DNA from: Ostrinia nubilalis
Lineage: Eukaryota; Arthropoda; Insecta; Lepidoptera; Crambidae
Length of the DNA stretch: 64,000 bases
Reading direction: 5' to 3'
NCBI RefSeq assembly: GCF_963855985.1
Contig: NC_087118.1
Location: 10,746,501-10,810,500, forward strand
Each line of letters starts with the position of its first letter. Position 1 is the stretch's first letter. Of this stretch, positions 43,200-53,657 are shown in pieces. A model generated the notes under the pieces. That model saw only the letters and a program-made list of their open reading frames with translations. It did not search any database and had not been told where the DNA came from. The position numbers and the translations under genes are program-made.

Positions 43200-43470
43200 C
43201 AGGGTGTTAGGTAAATGGGTATATGAGCCGACACTAGCCCATGTTAACATAGGCATATAAATGGTATTTCTGACTTCACCGTCAGAAATTTGATATCATG
43301 ATTTTAATATTTTCAATTTTCATACAAAATAAATTTTATAAAATACGATTTGTATGAAAATTTTAATAATTTAAATGAAGATATCAATTTTCTGACTTCA
43401 CCATACCATTTATATGATCATGTTAACATGGGCTAGTGTCGGCTCATATACCCATTTACCTAACACCCTG
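43200..43470. mobile_element. 271-bp palindromic MITE, TA-flanked
   Basis: Starts CAGGGTGTTAGGTAAATGGG and ends CCCATTTACCTAACACCCTG, with TA at 43198-43199 and 43471-43472. Inverted arms extend through most of the element (GACACTAGCCCATGTTAACA and complement; TCTGACTTCACC and complement). It shares the CAGGGTGTT start with F1, suggesting a related transposase. Confidence 0.8.
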
Positions 43471-43472
43471 TA

Positions 43473-43829
43473 TATAAAACTCAAAGGTGACTGACTGACT
43501 GACTCACTGACTGACATAGTGATCTATCAACGCACAACCCAAACCACTGGACGGATCGGGCTGAAATTTGGCATGTAGGTAGATGTTATGACGTAGGCAT
43601 ACGCTAAAAAAGGATTTTACGAAACTACACCCCTAAGGGGGTAAAATGGCAATGCCAGATTTTGTATGGAAAGTGGCGTCTTTTTTTTTTCGCGCGGCCA
43701 TCGATCAAACTTTGTTTTTTGATTACAAAATAGTGTAATAAACCAAACTTACTATGGCATGTATACCTCTAAACTCAGTCTGAACTGAGTTACGAGCATT
43801 AGAAGTTTGATGATTTTCATACTAGTAGT
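43473..43829 (+). repeat. Lepidopteran interspersed repeat with (GACT)n
   Basis: AACTCAAAGGTGACTGACTG, then CTATCAACGCACAACCCAAA, CGGATCGGGCTGAAATTTGG, CATGTAGGTAGATGTTATGA and CACCCCTAAGGGGGTAAAAT form a combination widespread in lepidopteran genomes. No ORF. The class (SINE or LINE tail) is not resolved. Confidence 0.5.
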
Positions 43830-43909
43830 GTGTTATTGGGCGTTCTAACTCACATTCGTTCGGTCGCAGTTTGCGACCTCACTCTGTGCGTTAGATCGCC
43901 CAATAACAC
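43830..43909. repeat. Nested hairpin of 80 bp
   Basis: GTGTTATTGGGCGTTCTAAC (43830-43849) is inverted at 43890-43909 with one mismatch. Inside, GGTCGCA-GTT-TGCGACC (43862-43878) makes a second hairpin. A miniature palindromic element or cruciform-forming sequence; no clear target duplication. Confidence 0.6.
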
Positions 43910-43946
43910 GAACGTAAGTAAACCATGCCTTTTTTTTTTTTTTTTT

Positions 43947-44131
43947 AACCCAGGAAAATGGCCTATCCATACCTACCACCGGGGGACGGTAGGTTATGTG
44001 GGACTCGAACCCACTAAAAACCTGGGGTGTTCCCTCTGCCGCATAGTGGTCGGCGCCTTGGGTACTAGAAACGACCAAGGCGCCTTCCGCGGACGTCCCG
44101 CCCTACACGGCGGGACCCAACACGCCCCCAC
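43947..44131 (-). other. R1-type LINE 3' UTR
   Basis: About 185 bases between the ORF2 stop and the T run, including CCAAGGCGCCGACCACTATG-like GC-rich sequence on the coding strand. Plus-strand ORFs here are shadows. Confidence 0.6.
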
Positions 44132-45317
44132 TTAATGGGGGGCCGACAGGATTAGCCGGAACCACGAGGCCAATCCCGACGGCGGTGGTAACCTGTGCAG
44201 TGCAGGAGGAGGCGCCCCCGCGCCTCCAACCTGCTGGCCACCACCAAGGGGAGGAAGAAGCGAACGGTCGTATAACCGCCTTCTAACTCCCCTTCTCCGT
44301 CTGCGAAGCGGGGGTGCGGAGGGGTCGTCCTCTCGCTCCCGCTCCGCCGCCTCCTTCTGTGAGATAACTTCTTCACAGAAAGAGACAACGGCCTTCCAGG
44401 CCTCTTCGCCTCTGAGCATGGCAGTAACCACACTCGGGAGCGACAGGTTTTGGCCGACCACCGCACAGAGGACACGGCGCTGTTCCTCCCAGCCCGGGCA
44501 GACAGCGAGGGTATGCTCCACCGTGTCCGCCGCCGCACCACACTTGTAGCACGACGGGGTCTCCTCCCTCCCGATGCGATGCAGGTACGATCCGAAGCAA
44601 CCATGTCCAGACAATACCTGCACCAGACGGTAAGTGAGAAAACCGTGCGGCCGCTCTACCCACTGGTTGATTACCGGACCCAAAGCGTCCAGTGATCGGC
44701 GCCCGAATTCTGCTGCGGCCATGTCCTCTCTCCACAGACGGAACATGGCTTCGCGGGCTTCGCGCCTGACGGCTTGTCTCTCCTCCGGGGCTGGACGCTC
44801 GTCTCGAGCCCTCTGATCTGCCGTCCACTTGTAGACGGCGGTCAGGACCCCTGCCTCCAGTTCCCATGGGGGAGTGCCAGCAATAGCACATGCAGCGGAG
44901 TGCGCTACCGTACGGTATGCCCTTGCCACCCTTTGCGCGATGGCCCGTTGGGGTCTGCGTAGGAGGGCCGCATTCCTACCTTTGGATAGGGAGTCGCTCC
45001 ACACTGGGGCACCATACAAGGCCATACTTTTAAGTATTCCTGCATACAGCTGACGGCATTTAGAGCTTGGCCCCCCCAGATTTGGAAGGAGCCAGCTGAA
45101 TGAGTCCGCTGCCTTTAGAAGGCGCGGTGACAGCTGTTCAAAGTGTGGACCAAACTGCCACCGTCCATCCAGTATCAGCCCCAGATATTTCATTTGGGGC
45201 TTAACATCTACTCTAACACCCCCGACAACAATGTGAGAGTTAGGAGGTACACGCTGCCGGGGCCCCGGAAAATAGAGAGCCTCGGTCTTTTCCAGTGCCA
45301 CTTTCAAGCCCAGATAA
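44132..45317 (-). pseudogene. R1-type LINE ORF2, C-terminal part
   Basis: About 390 residues. LKVALEKTEALYF and MKYLGLILDGRW are the conserved segments following the FADD motif in R1-clade polymerases. Further on come YGAPVWSDSL, a long thumb and linker, and the C-terminal zinc finger CYKCGAAADTVEHTLAVC. The remainder is arginine/proline-rich up to the stop. The upstream polymerase core is not attached: the sequence is interrupted at 45318 by F3, and the segment with the catalytic aspartates and the GVPQGS-type motif is absent from the window. Confidence 0.85.
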
Positions 45318-46173
45318 ACCGGAAGTTAAGTTTTAAAATCGAATTTTACAAAACTTCGGGATTTTTAAAATTTTTAATTTTTATTTTAAAATATACCTAG
45401 TAGTCTATAAATAACGTGTGTAAAGTTGTAGAATGGAGTCTGTATTGGTTTTTGATTTAGACGCAGTACAGTGCGAGCGCGCCGCAATGAGCGTCATACT
45501 GGCTATCGACATTTGGCTACTGTATAAAAATTATTTGTTCGAAAATAACTGAAACGTTAATATTGTTGCATGCATACTCTTAAACAATTATAATTTTGAC
45601 TCGGCGAACTTTGTACCGCCTAAAAACAATGATTGTTGGCATTGAGATGGTATTACGTCGCAGACCACCCACAACTTATTGGATAATACTCTTAAAACAT
45701 TACCCTTCTTTTTGGGTAGTCGGGATATGTTAGTCCAGGGTGCCAGCTATCTCCATGCCAAATTTCATTAAAATCTGTTCAGCCGTTCTTTGTTTTATAC
45801 ATAAAACAAAGTCGTGTTAGTTACACTATTTATAAGTCAAGAACGGCTAGGCAGATTTTGATGAAATTTGATATGGAGGTAGCTAGCCAACTACCTAAAA
45901 AAGAAGAATAATGTGTTTAATGTATTATTCAATAAGATGTGGGTAGTCCGCGACGTAACACGCACCATCTCAATGCCAACAATCATTGTCTGTTAGACGG
46001 TACGAAGTTCGCCGAGTCAAAATTATAATTGTTTAAGAGTATGCATGCAACAATATTAACGTTTCAGTTATTTTCGAACAAATAATTTTTATACAGTAGC
46101 CAAAATGTCGATAGCCAGTATGACGCTCATTGCGGCGCGCTCGCACTGTACTGCGTCTAAATCAAAAACCAAT

Positions 46174-46737
46174 TGTTTATGCCCAATGTGGGCATTCATA
46201 TTTTTTCTTTTTTCCTACCTACCCGCTTCTGTCTAATAATTTTACCCCGCTATTATTCGCTGCTTTCTACACTAGTCTACGAATTGACGTGGCTCACTCC
46301 GGACGCCGTCGCGCCGCATCGGAGTTACCGCCTCTTCTTGCTGGAACCTTCTATCGTTGAAGTCCACACCGCTGTACTGTACTATAAGCTGGAACTGTTC
46401 AGCCGACGCTGAGAACTGAAATATTGCGTGTTTGTGAAGTGCGCGTTATATGCACCCGCTGTCTTGATCTACGGAGTCAAGGCTGGTCCTTCATCATCTT
46501 CCATCTTCGAGGGCAGACAAGAGATTGGGAACCGCGGTTCGCCCCCCTGAAACTGCTGATGCTGGTGGATTGCAGAACGGGTGAGTGCGCTGTTTGTTCG
46601 TAGTAGTAGAAAGCAGCAATCTTCCCTTTTTTTGATCTCTTTTCTGAAGCATAAAAATACCACGACCTATGGTGAATATTACCCCGCAACCGCTGTGTGA
46701 GTAGAATTTACGAATCTTCGGATTTATCGCTCGTACA
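46174..46737 (+). repeat. 5' LTR of BEL 2
   Basis: 564 bp, starting TGTTTATGCCC and ending CGCTCGTACA. Identical by eye to the 3' LTR. Small ORFs inside both LTRs are coincidental. Confidence 0.95.
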
Positions 46738-47243
46738 CAATTTTATGGTCTTCGAGCCGGACGTACAATTATAAAGGTCTTTGAGCCGTACGTTCTAGTA
46801 ATTTTCAAAATCATCACAATTTTTGCAATATTTCGTTCTCCAATTTCATACATTCTGCGCGTCTTTACGCCACATACTCATTATAATCATAAATTATAAC
46901 GGACAAATAGGCTGTAAATTATTCACCTATTTGCCGATATTTCCCGCTTAATACATTTATATTCCCGTAAATACGCTATTTGTACGCTGTTCTTACTAAT
47001 TTTCTACATAATAATAACTTTTATACATTCGGTAACGCATTCTAAAGCTGTAATCCAGATAACTTGTTTTTCCTACCATATTATAATTTTATTTATAAAC
47101 GGAGGTAACTTGCAAACACTCGTTCACGCCCGTACCGCTCGCATAGCGCGTGATCGTTCTTGCTTTCATTGTTCGTTGCGTTGTGTCGCAGTCACTCAAT
47201 AGAATCAGACTTTGCACACTTATTTCATTTTTAACAAAACATT
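46738..47243 (+). other. BEL 2 leader
   Basis: About 500 bases between the 5' LTR and the Gag start. A primer binding site is expected right after 46737, but the sequence there (CAATTTTATGGTC) is not an obvious tRNA complement; GGTCTTCGAGCCGGACG a few bases on may be the real one. Confidence 0.5.
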
Positions 47244-49559
47244 ATGCCTAAAAGTGGTACAAGTGCTTCTCAGAAAGTTGACAACATGGATGTCGAATTG
47301 AAAAAACTTAACGCTAAGCGGAATAATATATTTTCCCGATTACAAAATATTTTCTATGATTCTAAACTTGTCTTTTCTGATGAATCTGCTAAGGAATCGT
47401 TTCTGGTGAACATGGAATCATTAGAGATTTTACGAACTGAATTTCATGCAATCACTGAACTAATTGTAGACAAAGAACTTCAGCTCAATCCCGATTCTGA
47501 CCCCAATTATCAGAGTCTTAATGCATTTGACGAACTTTATTGTCATTGTAAACGTATTTCTACAAAGTTGTCATCTCCTACTGACTCAATTAAATCGGAA
47601 AATAAAACTTATTTTCAAACAAAATCCGTCATAAAGCTTCCGACACTTGAATTAATTGGTTTTTCTGGGGAACTTGCGAATTGGCCCATTTTTTATGAAT
47701 CGTTTAAAAACACTATTCACAATAATCCCGCCTTAACAGATCACGAACGCGTGCAATACCTGATCAGTAAGTTGTCTGGCCAGGCACGTTGCGTTTGTGC
47801 TGGAATCGCACCGAACGCCAACAACTACGCGTTAATGTGGCAGACCCTAGTAGATAGGTATGAAAATAAACGCAATCTCGCATCCGCTTACTTAGATGAA
47901 ATGCTGAATTTCCGATCTTTTACTTCCGCAACTACAAAACATTACGATACATTTTTAGATAAATTCTGTGGGGCTGTTTCTAGTCTTCAGTCTTTAAATC
48001 TTGACAACCTTTCGGACTTTCTGTTGTTTTATCTCGCTAGTAAAAAACTTGATCTAGACACTATTCGTCAATTTGAAATGATAAATCGTAATACGCCATT
48101 CCCTACATACGATTCTCTCGTTAATTATATACGCGAACAACGCAAGATATTAGATCGCACTACGATCACCTCCGTTCCATCTACTTCTAAACAGAATAAT
48201 AACTTTCCGTCCCGCAGTAGCAATCCTACTCATTCCTTATCAGTCACGCACGCAAATCAAACTAGTTATGGCCACTGCGCCTATTGTAAACAAAAATCAC
48301 ACAATAAAATATATTTTTGCCCTTCGTTTAAAAACCTTTCAATTGACGATCGCTATAACTTCATTAAAACTAATCATGGTTGTACAAATTGTCTAAGTTC
48401 ATCGCATACATCTACAAATTGTAACTCAATTCATCGCTGTAGAAACTGTTCTACGAAGCATCATACTTTGCTGTGCCGTCAGCGCCCGGCCGCGGGCTCG
48501 ACGCGCCGTGACGTCATCGAGACTGATAACGGCGTGCGAGCCGTGCAGGCGACTGCGCGCGAGTGCATTCCACAGGCATCTGCCGAGCCTCGCACGTCGA
48601 GCTGCTTAGACAGCGCGGTCTCACAAAACATCGCGTTGTGCAATACCAATAACCTGCCGCCCAAACCTAAACTCGACACAACTTGTTTACTTGGCACTGT
48701 GAAGGTGTTGGCCGCTGATTCAAATGGCAATATGCATTCTTTACGCGCCATGATAGATCCTGGCTCCCAAAGTAATTTTATTACATTAAAATGTTGCGAA
48801 AAATTAAACCTTTACATAAATAAAGCGTCGTATACGGTAGTCAAGGGAATCGGATCCACTCCTAACCCAATTAAGGGTGCCACGAATTTAACTATATATT
48901 CTCGTTTTAACAATAACATATCGATGCCGCTAGACTTATGTGTTATTGACCGCATTGCCGATAATTTGCCCACTGTGGAAATCGACAGATCTTCCTTTTC
49001 TTATTTAAATAATAAACCGCTCGCCGACGATAGTTTTTATTCGCCTGGTGAAATAGACCTGCTTATAGGTGCCTCGCTTTTTGCCGATATTTTCTTGGAA
49101 GGACGTATTGTTGGTCCAACCGGAACCCCTACCGCATTTAATACAATTTTTGGTTACATGTTACTAGGTAACACATACATAGAGAATATCGCAGGTGATA
49201 ATTCTCTTTCTCTCACCGCTATGGTGCAAAATGATGCGCCTTTAAATCACATATTACAGACCTTCTGGCAGCTCGAGGAAGTCTCCACGTGCCTGCCTAT
49301 CTTGAGTCCTGCTGACCGCGAATGCGAAAATAATTTTACTGATAATACGTCCCGCGACGTCTCGGGCCGTTATTCGGTCGCGTTACCTTTTAAGGATGAT
49401 CCCTCCATGCTAGGCGATTCGTATCTTAACGCTAAAAAACGTTTTTTCTCCCTAGAGCGGAAACTTGACGCTAGTATCGAGTTGCGCCAGGAATACAACA
49501 ATATAATCCGCGATTATGTAGCTAACGGTTACATCTCTCCGTTAAATAGCAGTACCTAA
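47244..49559 (+). CDS. BEL 2 Gag and aspartic protease
   Basis: 771 residues from ATG 47244. The Pao Gag core (IKLPTLELIGFSGELANW, DHERVQYLISKLSGQARC, ALMWQTLVDRYENKRNLA) spans about 130-310. Zinc-knuckle-like CAYC...C, CTNCLSSSHTSTNC and CRNCSTKHHTLLC lie at about 345-412. An unusually GC-rich insert at about 48470-48610 sits between knuckles and protease. Protease ALRAMIDPGSQSNFI is near 500; it has the catalytic Asp, but DPGS replaces the more common DxGS. The frame stops at TAA 49557-49559, where related elements continue directly into reverse transcriptase. Gag builds the particle; the protease cuts the polyprotein. Confidence 0.92.
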   Translation: MPKSGTSASQKVDNMDVELKKLNAKRNNIFSRLQNIFYDSKLVFSDESAKESFLVNMESLEILRTEFHAITELIVDKELQLNPDSDPNYQSLNAFDELYCHCKRISTKLSSPTDSIKSENKTYFQTKSVIKLPTLELIGFSGELANWPIFYESFKNTIHNNPALTDHERVQYLISKLSGQARCVCAGIAPNANNYALMWQTLVDRYENKRNLASAYLDEMLNFRSFTSATTKHYDTFLDKFCGAVSSLQSLNLDNLSDFLLFYLASKKLDLDTIRQFEMINRNTPFPTYDSLVNYIREQRKILDRTTITSVPSTSKQNNNFPSRSSNPTHSLSVTHANQTSYGHCAYCKQKSHNKIYFCPSFKNLSIDDRYNFIKTNHGCTNCLSSSHTSTNCNSIHRCRNCSTKHHTLLCRQRPAAGSTRRDVIETDNGVRAVQATARECIPQASAEPRTSSCLDSAVSQNIALCNTNNLPPKPKLDTTCLLGTVKVLAADSNGNMHSLRAMIDPGSQSNFITLKCCEKLNLYINKASYTVVKGIGSTPNPIKGATNLTIYSRFNNNISMPLDLCVIDRIADNLPTVEIDRSSFSYLNNKPLADDSFYSPGEIDLLIGASLFADIFLEGRIVGPTGTPTAFNTIFGYMLLGNTYIENIAGDNSLSLTAMVQNDAPLNHILQTFWQLEEVSTCLPILSPADRECENNFTDNTSRDVSGRYSVALPFKDDPSMLGDSYLNAKKRFFSLERKLDASIELRQEYNNIIRDYVANGYISPLNSST

Positions 49560-49560
49560 C

Positions 49561-52557
49561 TCTTTGGGTTATTTTATACCACATCACGCTGTGGTACGCA
49601 AGGACAAACTTACCACTAAGGTACGTATAGTAATGGATGCCAGCGCTAAAACTGATTCAAAACTTTCATTAAATGATATTTTACATACCGGACCCAACTT
49701 ACAAAATGATTTATTTTCTATATTGATCGATTTCCGCTTATACAAAATCGCATTTACGTCAGACATAAAACAAATGTATTTACGAGTTTTGGTTCATGAA
49801 GAATATCGCGAATATCTTAAATTCTTATACCGCTTTGATTCCAGCGAACCTCTCACTACTTATTGCTTCACTCGGGTTTGCTTTGGTTTAAATTGTAGCC
49901 CTTTCTTGGCCATGCGCGTGGTGAGACAACTGTGCGAGGACGAGCGTATGTCCTTTCCGCTTGCCGCTCAAGTTGCTGTTAAGAACTGCTACATGGACGA
50001 CGTGTGCTACTCAATGCTATCCGTTGCTGGCTCCTTACGGCTCAGAGATGAGTTGTTAGGTATGTTTAAGGCCGGAGGTTTTGACTTAGTCAAGTGGTCA
50101 AGTAATTGCCCAGAATTGCTTGAATCGTTGCCATGTTCGCATAAATATTCCGGGGATGTTCCATTTGAGGACTCCGGTGACTTGAAGGTGTTAGGCGTAA
50201 AGTGGTCCCCCGTTAGCGACGACTTTATGTTCTCTGTTTCGCTTGATCCTCGCCCATGTACCAAGAGAAATATTCTCTCTGTGATAGCTCGTCAGTTTGA
50301 CGTGCTCGGATTGATCGCGCCAGTCATTTTATACGCTAAACTCATACTACAGAAACTTTTCGTTTTAAAAATTGACTGGGACGAAGAACCGCCCTCTAAT
50401 ATTACAAAATTATGGAACAACTATTTGACTGAGCTTCCATTATTGGAGAAAATACGCATTCCACGTCATCTCGCTGTGAATGAAAATTCAAAACTCATTT
50501 TGATCGCCTTTGCGGACGCTAGTGAGCGTGCCTACGGTTGCGTCATATATATACGCTCTGAAGACGCGTCACACGATGCTCGCGCTCCTCTCGTTAAGCT
50601 CGTGTGTGCTAAATCCAAGGTAGCCCCGCTTCAAACTCAATCCGTGGCGAGACTTGAGCTCTGCGGCATTCTTCTGATGTCGAAGCTTATTCGAAATATT
50701 ATTAACATAATACAGCCGCGACATAATATCAGTCAAATATTTTGTCTTTCCGACTCTATGGTCGCTCTTCATTGGGTTCACGGTTCACCGCATAAATTTA
50801 AAACTTTTATCGCTACTCGTGTAACAAAAATATTAAATTCGCTTCCCGCTCATCATTTTTATCATGTGCCAGGAAACCAAAACATTAGCGATTGCTTGTC
50901 GCGTGGTTTGTCTCCTGCACAAATTCTGGACCATACTGAATGGTTCACTGGCCCCTCATGGCTTTGTAACAACATCACTGAATGGCCAATTTCTGCCATT
51001 CCCGCTGATTCTCTTCCCGCAGATTTGCCCGAGACAAAGGTAGTGCTGGCGGCAGTTTCTGAAGACTCCCCAAAGTCACATCCGCTTCTTTTATTGTCCG
51101 AGCGAGTTTCCTCGTGGCTCGTTTTGCTCCGCTCAGTTGTATATTGTCTTCGATTTGTGAAGAAACTTCCGCTTTCTGATAAGGCGATTTCTGCCTCTGA
51201 CATGCTAAAGGCTGAAACTGAAATTCTAAAAGCAGTTCAGTCGTTTTACTTTCAAAATGAACTAAATGCTCTGAAGAGTAACAAACCTTGTTCACCCGCT
51301 ATAATGCGTCTCGCTCCTTTTCTGGACGACAACGGACTTATCCGCGTTGGCGGCCGACTGCGTAACGCTGACCTATCCTATGAGCAAAGACACCCTGTAC
51401 TGTACCTGCCTCGTAAGGGTCACGTGGTCGAGCTCATCATTAACCATTATCATCGTGATAACTGTCACACTGGTTCCGTGGCGCTTATGTCTATTCTGCG
51501 ACAGAGATACTGGATTCTCTCCTGTAGAAGAATCGTGCGAACTTGCATTCATAAATGCAATTTCTGCTTTAAGTTGAATCCAAAGCCTACCTTTCCAATT
51601 ATGGCTGATTTACCCGCTTCTCGGGTAAATGAAACCAAAGCGTTTACGCACACCGCTGTGGACTATTGTGGTCCTTTAAACTTTATTCCATATAGAAAAC
51701 GTGGAGTTCGCTCAATGAAATGCTATTTGTGTATTTTTGCGTGCTTGGTCACAAGAGCAGTTCACGTGGAAATTGCAACTGACTTATCTACTAATACATT
51801 CTTATCCGCCTTTAAGCGATTTTTATCTCGTCGTGGTGCAGTCGCTTGCATGTACTCTGATCGAGGTACTAATTTTATCGGAGCTAAAAACAGTTTGTCG
51901 GAAATGTATAGTTTTTTAGATTCCGCTGACTTCCAATCTGAATTTGCGAAAGAGCTTGCTAATAATCGCATTAAATGGAAACTGAATCCACCGCGAAGCC
52001 CACACTTTGGTGGTCATTACGAGATATATGTGAAGGCCTTTAAAACACATTTATATCGCGTCATAGGCACTCAGTTGCTTACTTACGAAGAGTTACTAAC
52101 AGTACTCTCACAGATCGAGGCTGTAATTAACTCTCGGCCACTTACATTACTTAGTGACGATCCATCAGAACTGAGCGCGTTAACACCCGCACATTTTTTA
52201 ATGTCGACTCCTCTGAAGCACTTGCCCGCTTATGATTTAACTTCTCAATCGCATAATTTACGTAACCGCTATTCATTATTGGATCAAATGGTTCAGTCCT
52301 TCGCAAAGCGATGGAAGCAAGAATATTTACATTTGTTACAATCTAGAGTTAAATGGAATACCGCTTCAAACCCTATCCGCATAGGTTGTATTGTGACAAT
52401 TGTTACTGACAATGTCTCTCCGCTTAACTGGCCTCTCGGCGTTGTCGTCGCTACCTATCCTGGGGCGGACGGTGTCGTAAGAGTCGCCTCTGTAAAGACT
52501 TCAACGGGCGTATATAAACGGCCTGTCGTGCGTCTTTGCACTCTACCATCGCAATAA
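49561..52557 (+). CDS. BEL 2 Pol: reverse transcriptase, RNase H, integrase
   Basis: Open frame of about 998 codons in the +1 frame relative to Gag. It has no ATG near its start, so it is not a separate gene but the continuation of the polyprotein beyond a one-base frame change at about 49557. Reverse transcriptase has SDIKQMYLRVLV and CYMDDVC. RNase H has FADASERAYGCV and CLSDSMVALHWV. Integrase has a zinc domain (NHYHRDNCHTG...CNFC) and DDE residues in AVDYCGPL, YSDRGTNFIG and GGHYEIYVK. A C-terminal domain ends SVKTSTGVYKRPVVRL. No other break was seen. Confidence 0.9.
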   Translation, partial: SLGYFIPHHAVVRKDKLTTKVRIVMDASAKTDSKLSLNDILHTGPNLQNDLFSILIDFRLYKIAFTSDIKQMYLRVLVHEEYREYLKFLYRFDSSEPLTTYCFTRVCFGLNCSPFLAMRVVRQLCEDERMSFPLAAQVAVKNCYMDDVCYSMLSVAGSLRLRDELLGMFKAGGFDLVKWSSNCPELLESLPCSHKYSGDVPFEDSGDLKVLGVKWSPVSDDFMFSVSLDPRPCTKRNILSVIARQFDVLGLIAPVILYAKLILQKLFVLKIDWDEEPPSNITKLWNNYLTELPLLEKIRIPRHLAVNENSKLILIAFADASERAYGCVIYIRSEDASHDARAPLVKLVCAKSKVAPLQTQSVARLELCGILLMSKLIRNIINIIQPRHNISQIFCLSDSMVALHWVHGSPHKFKTFIATRVTKILNSLPAHHFYHVPGNQNISDCLSRGLSPAQILDHTEWFTGPSWLCNNITEWPISAIPADSLPADLPETKVVLAAVSEDSPKSHPLLLLSERVSSWLVLLRSVVYCLRFVKKLPLSDKAISASDMLKAETEILKAVQSFYFQNELNALKSNKPCSPAIMRLAPFLDDNGLIRVGGRLRNADLSYEQRHPVLYLPRKGHVVELIINHYHRDNCHTGSVALMSILRQRYWILSCRRIVRTCIHKCNFCFKLNPKPTFPIMADLPASRVNETKAFTHTAVDYCGPLNFIPYRKRGVRSMKCYLCIFACLVTRAVHVEIATDLSTNTFLSAFKRFLSRRGAVACMYSDRGTNFIGAKNSLSEMYSFLDSADFQSEFAKELANNRIKWKLNPPRSPHFGGHYEIYVKAFKTHLYRVIGTQLLTYEELLTVLSQIEAVINSRPLTLLSDDPSELSALTPAHFLMSTPLKHLPAYDLTSQSHNLRNRYSLLDQMVQSFAKRWKQEYLHLLQSRVKWNTASNPIRIGCIVTIVTDNVSPLNWPLGVVVATYPGADGVVRVASVKTSTGVYKRPVVRLCTLPSQ

Positions 52558-52648
52558 TTTTATCTAGGTTAACATCATTGCCCTCCTCCATTTTTTTTTA
52601 TCTTTGCTTTATTTTCCTTAAAACCGATGGTTTTAAAGCCGGGGGCAA
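52558..52648 (+). other. BEL 2 3' end with polypurine tract
   Basis: Ninety bases after the Pol stop. AAAGCCGGGGGCAA immediately precedes the 3' LTR. Confidence 0.7.
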
Positions 52649-53212
52649 TGTTTATGCCCAATGTGGGCATTCATATTTTTTCTTTTTTCCTACCTACCCG
52701 CTTCTGTCTAATAATTTTACCCCGCTATTATTCGCTGCTTTCTACACTAGTCTACGAATTGACGTGGCTCACTCCGGACGCCGTCGCGCCGCATCGGAGT
52801 TACCGCCTCTTCTTGCTGGAACCTTCTATCGTTGAAGTCCACACCGCTGTACTGTACTATAAGCTGGAACTGTTCAGCCGACGCTGAGAACTGAAATATT
52901 GCGTGTTTGTGAAGTGCGCGTTATATGCACCCGCTGTCTTGATCTACGGAGTCAAGGCTGGTCCTTCATCATCTTCCATCTTCGAGGGCAGACAAGAGAT
53001 TGGGAACCGCGGTTCGCCCCCCTGAAACTGCTGATGCTGGTGGATTGCAGAACGGGTGAGTGCGCTGTTTGTTCGTAGTAGTAGAAAGCAGCAATCTTCC
53101 CTTTTTTTGATCTCTTTTCTGAAGCATAAAAATACCACGACCTATGGTGAATATTACCCCGCAACCGCTGTGTGAGTAGAATTTACGAATCTTCGGATTT
53201 ATCGCTCGTACA
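52649..53212 (+). repeat. 3' LTR of BEL 2
   Basis: 564 bp, exactly 6475 bp downstream of the 5' LTR at every landmark checked. Followed by the target duplication CCAAT and the rest of the F3 arm. Confidence 0.95.
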
Positions 53213-53343
53213 CCAATACAGACTCCATTCTACAACTTTACACACGTTATTTATAGACTACTAGGTATATTTTAAAATAAAAATAAAAAATTTAAAAAAT
53301 CCCGAAGTTTTGTAAAATTCGATTTTAAAACTTTACTTCCGGT

Positions 53344-53657
53344 TTTCTATGTAAACAAAAAAGAAATTTCAAATTTGTAGTAAATAGTAAGAAACACAGT
53401 TATTTATTCTCAAAAGTCCAATAGTTAGTTTATTTTTAATCAAATGTAATAATAGCAGTAATAGCTTCTGAAAAATCTGTTCCTAAAATTTTACCAATAT
53501 TTTTGAACGCTCATAAAAAATAAACTAAGCTTCATAAATAAAAAACTTATAATGATGCACATCCATTCAGGTCATATAGCAGTACATTTAATCCAAATAT
53601 GAACAAAATCCAAAACCTGACTTGATTTTCGCTGTCCGCTTCGCGTGAAATGCCCCC
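53344..53657. other. Unassigned AT-rich segment between F3 and the R1-type polymerase
   Basis: About 310 bases with no similarity to R1 or F3. On the coding strand of the R1-type LINE the polymerase frame runs into it at 53658 with unrelated residues and a stop. It replaces, or accompanies loss of, the missing polymerase core. Confidence 0.45.

Larger units (their letters stand above)
46174..53212 (+). mobile_element. BEL/Pao retrotransposon 2
   Basis: 7039 bp with 564-bp LTRs (46174-46737, 52649-53212) that appear identical, TG...CA ends and the 5-bp duplication CCAAT (46169-46173, 53213-53217). It has a 500-base leader, a Gag-protease ORF and a Pol ORF separated by a one-base frame change. 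The G-rich CCGGGGGCAA just before the 3' LTR serves as polypurine tract. Identical LTRs indicate a very recent integration. Confidence 0.95.
45318..53343. mobile_element. F3: palindromic element inside R1-type ORF2, itself split by BEL 2
   Basis: Left end ACCGGAAGTTAAGTTTTAAA (45318) is mirrored at the right end by TTTAAAACTTTACTTCCGGT (53343). The left arm (45318 to about 45790) and right arm (about 45815-46173, then 53218-53343) are inverted copies around a small centre, CTTTGTTTTATACATAAAAC. The element without BEL 2 is about 980 bp. No clear target duplication was found, so its family is uncertain. Comparison of the two arms gives the exact empty site for BEL 2. Confidence 0.75.

Noticed and set aside
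43982..44110. Possible tRNA-like GTGGGACTCGAACCCAC near the R1-type 3' end
   Set aside because: It resembles a T arm (GTGGGTTCGAGTCCCAC on the minus strand), but no acceptor or anticodon arm surrounds it; it lies in the LINE 3' UTR. Not enough for a tRNA call.
46469..53164. Small ORFs inside the BEL 2 LTRs
   Set aside because: Found identically in both LTRs, with no domain; LTRs are regulatory, not coding.
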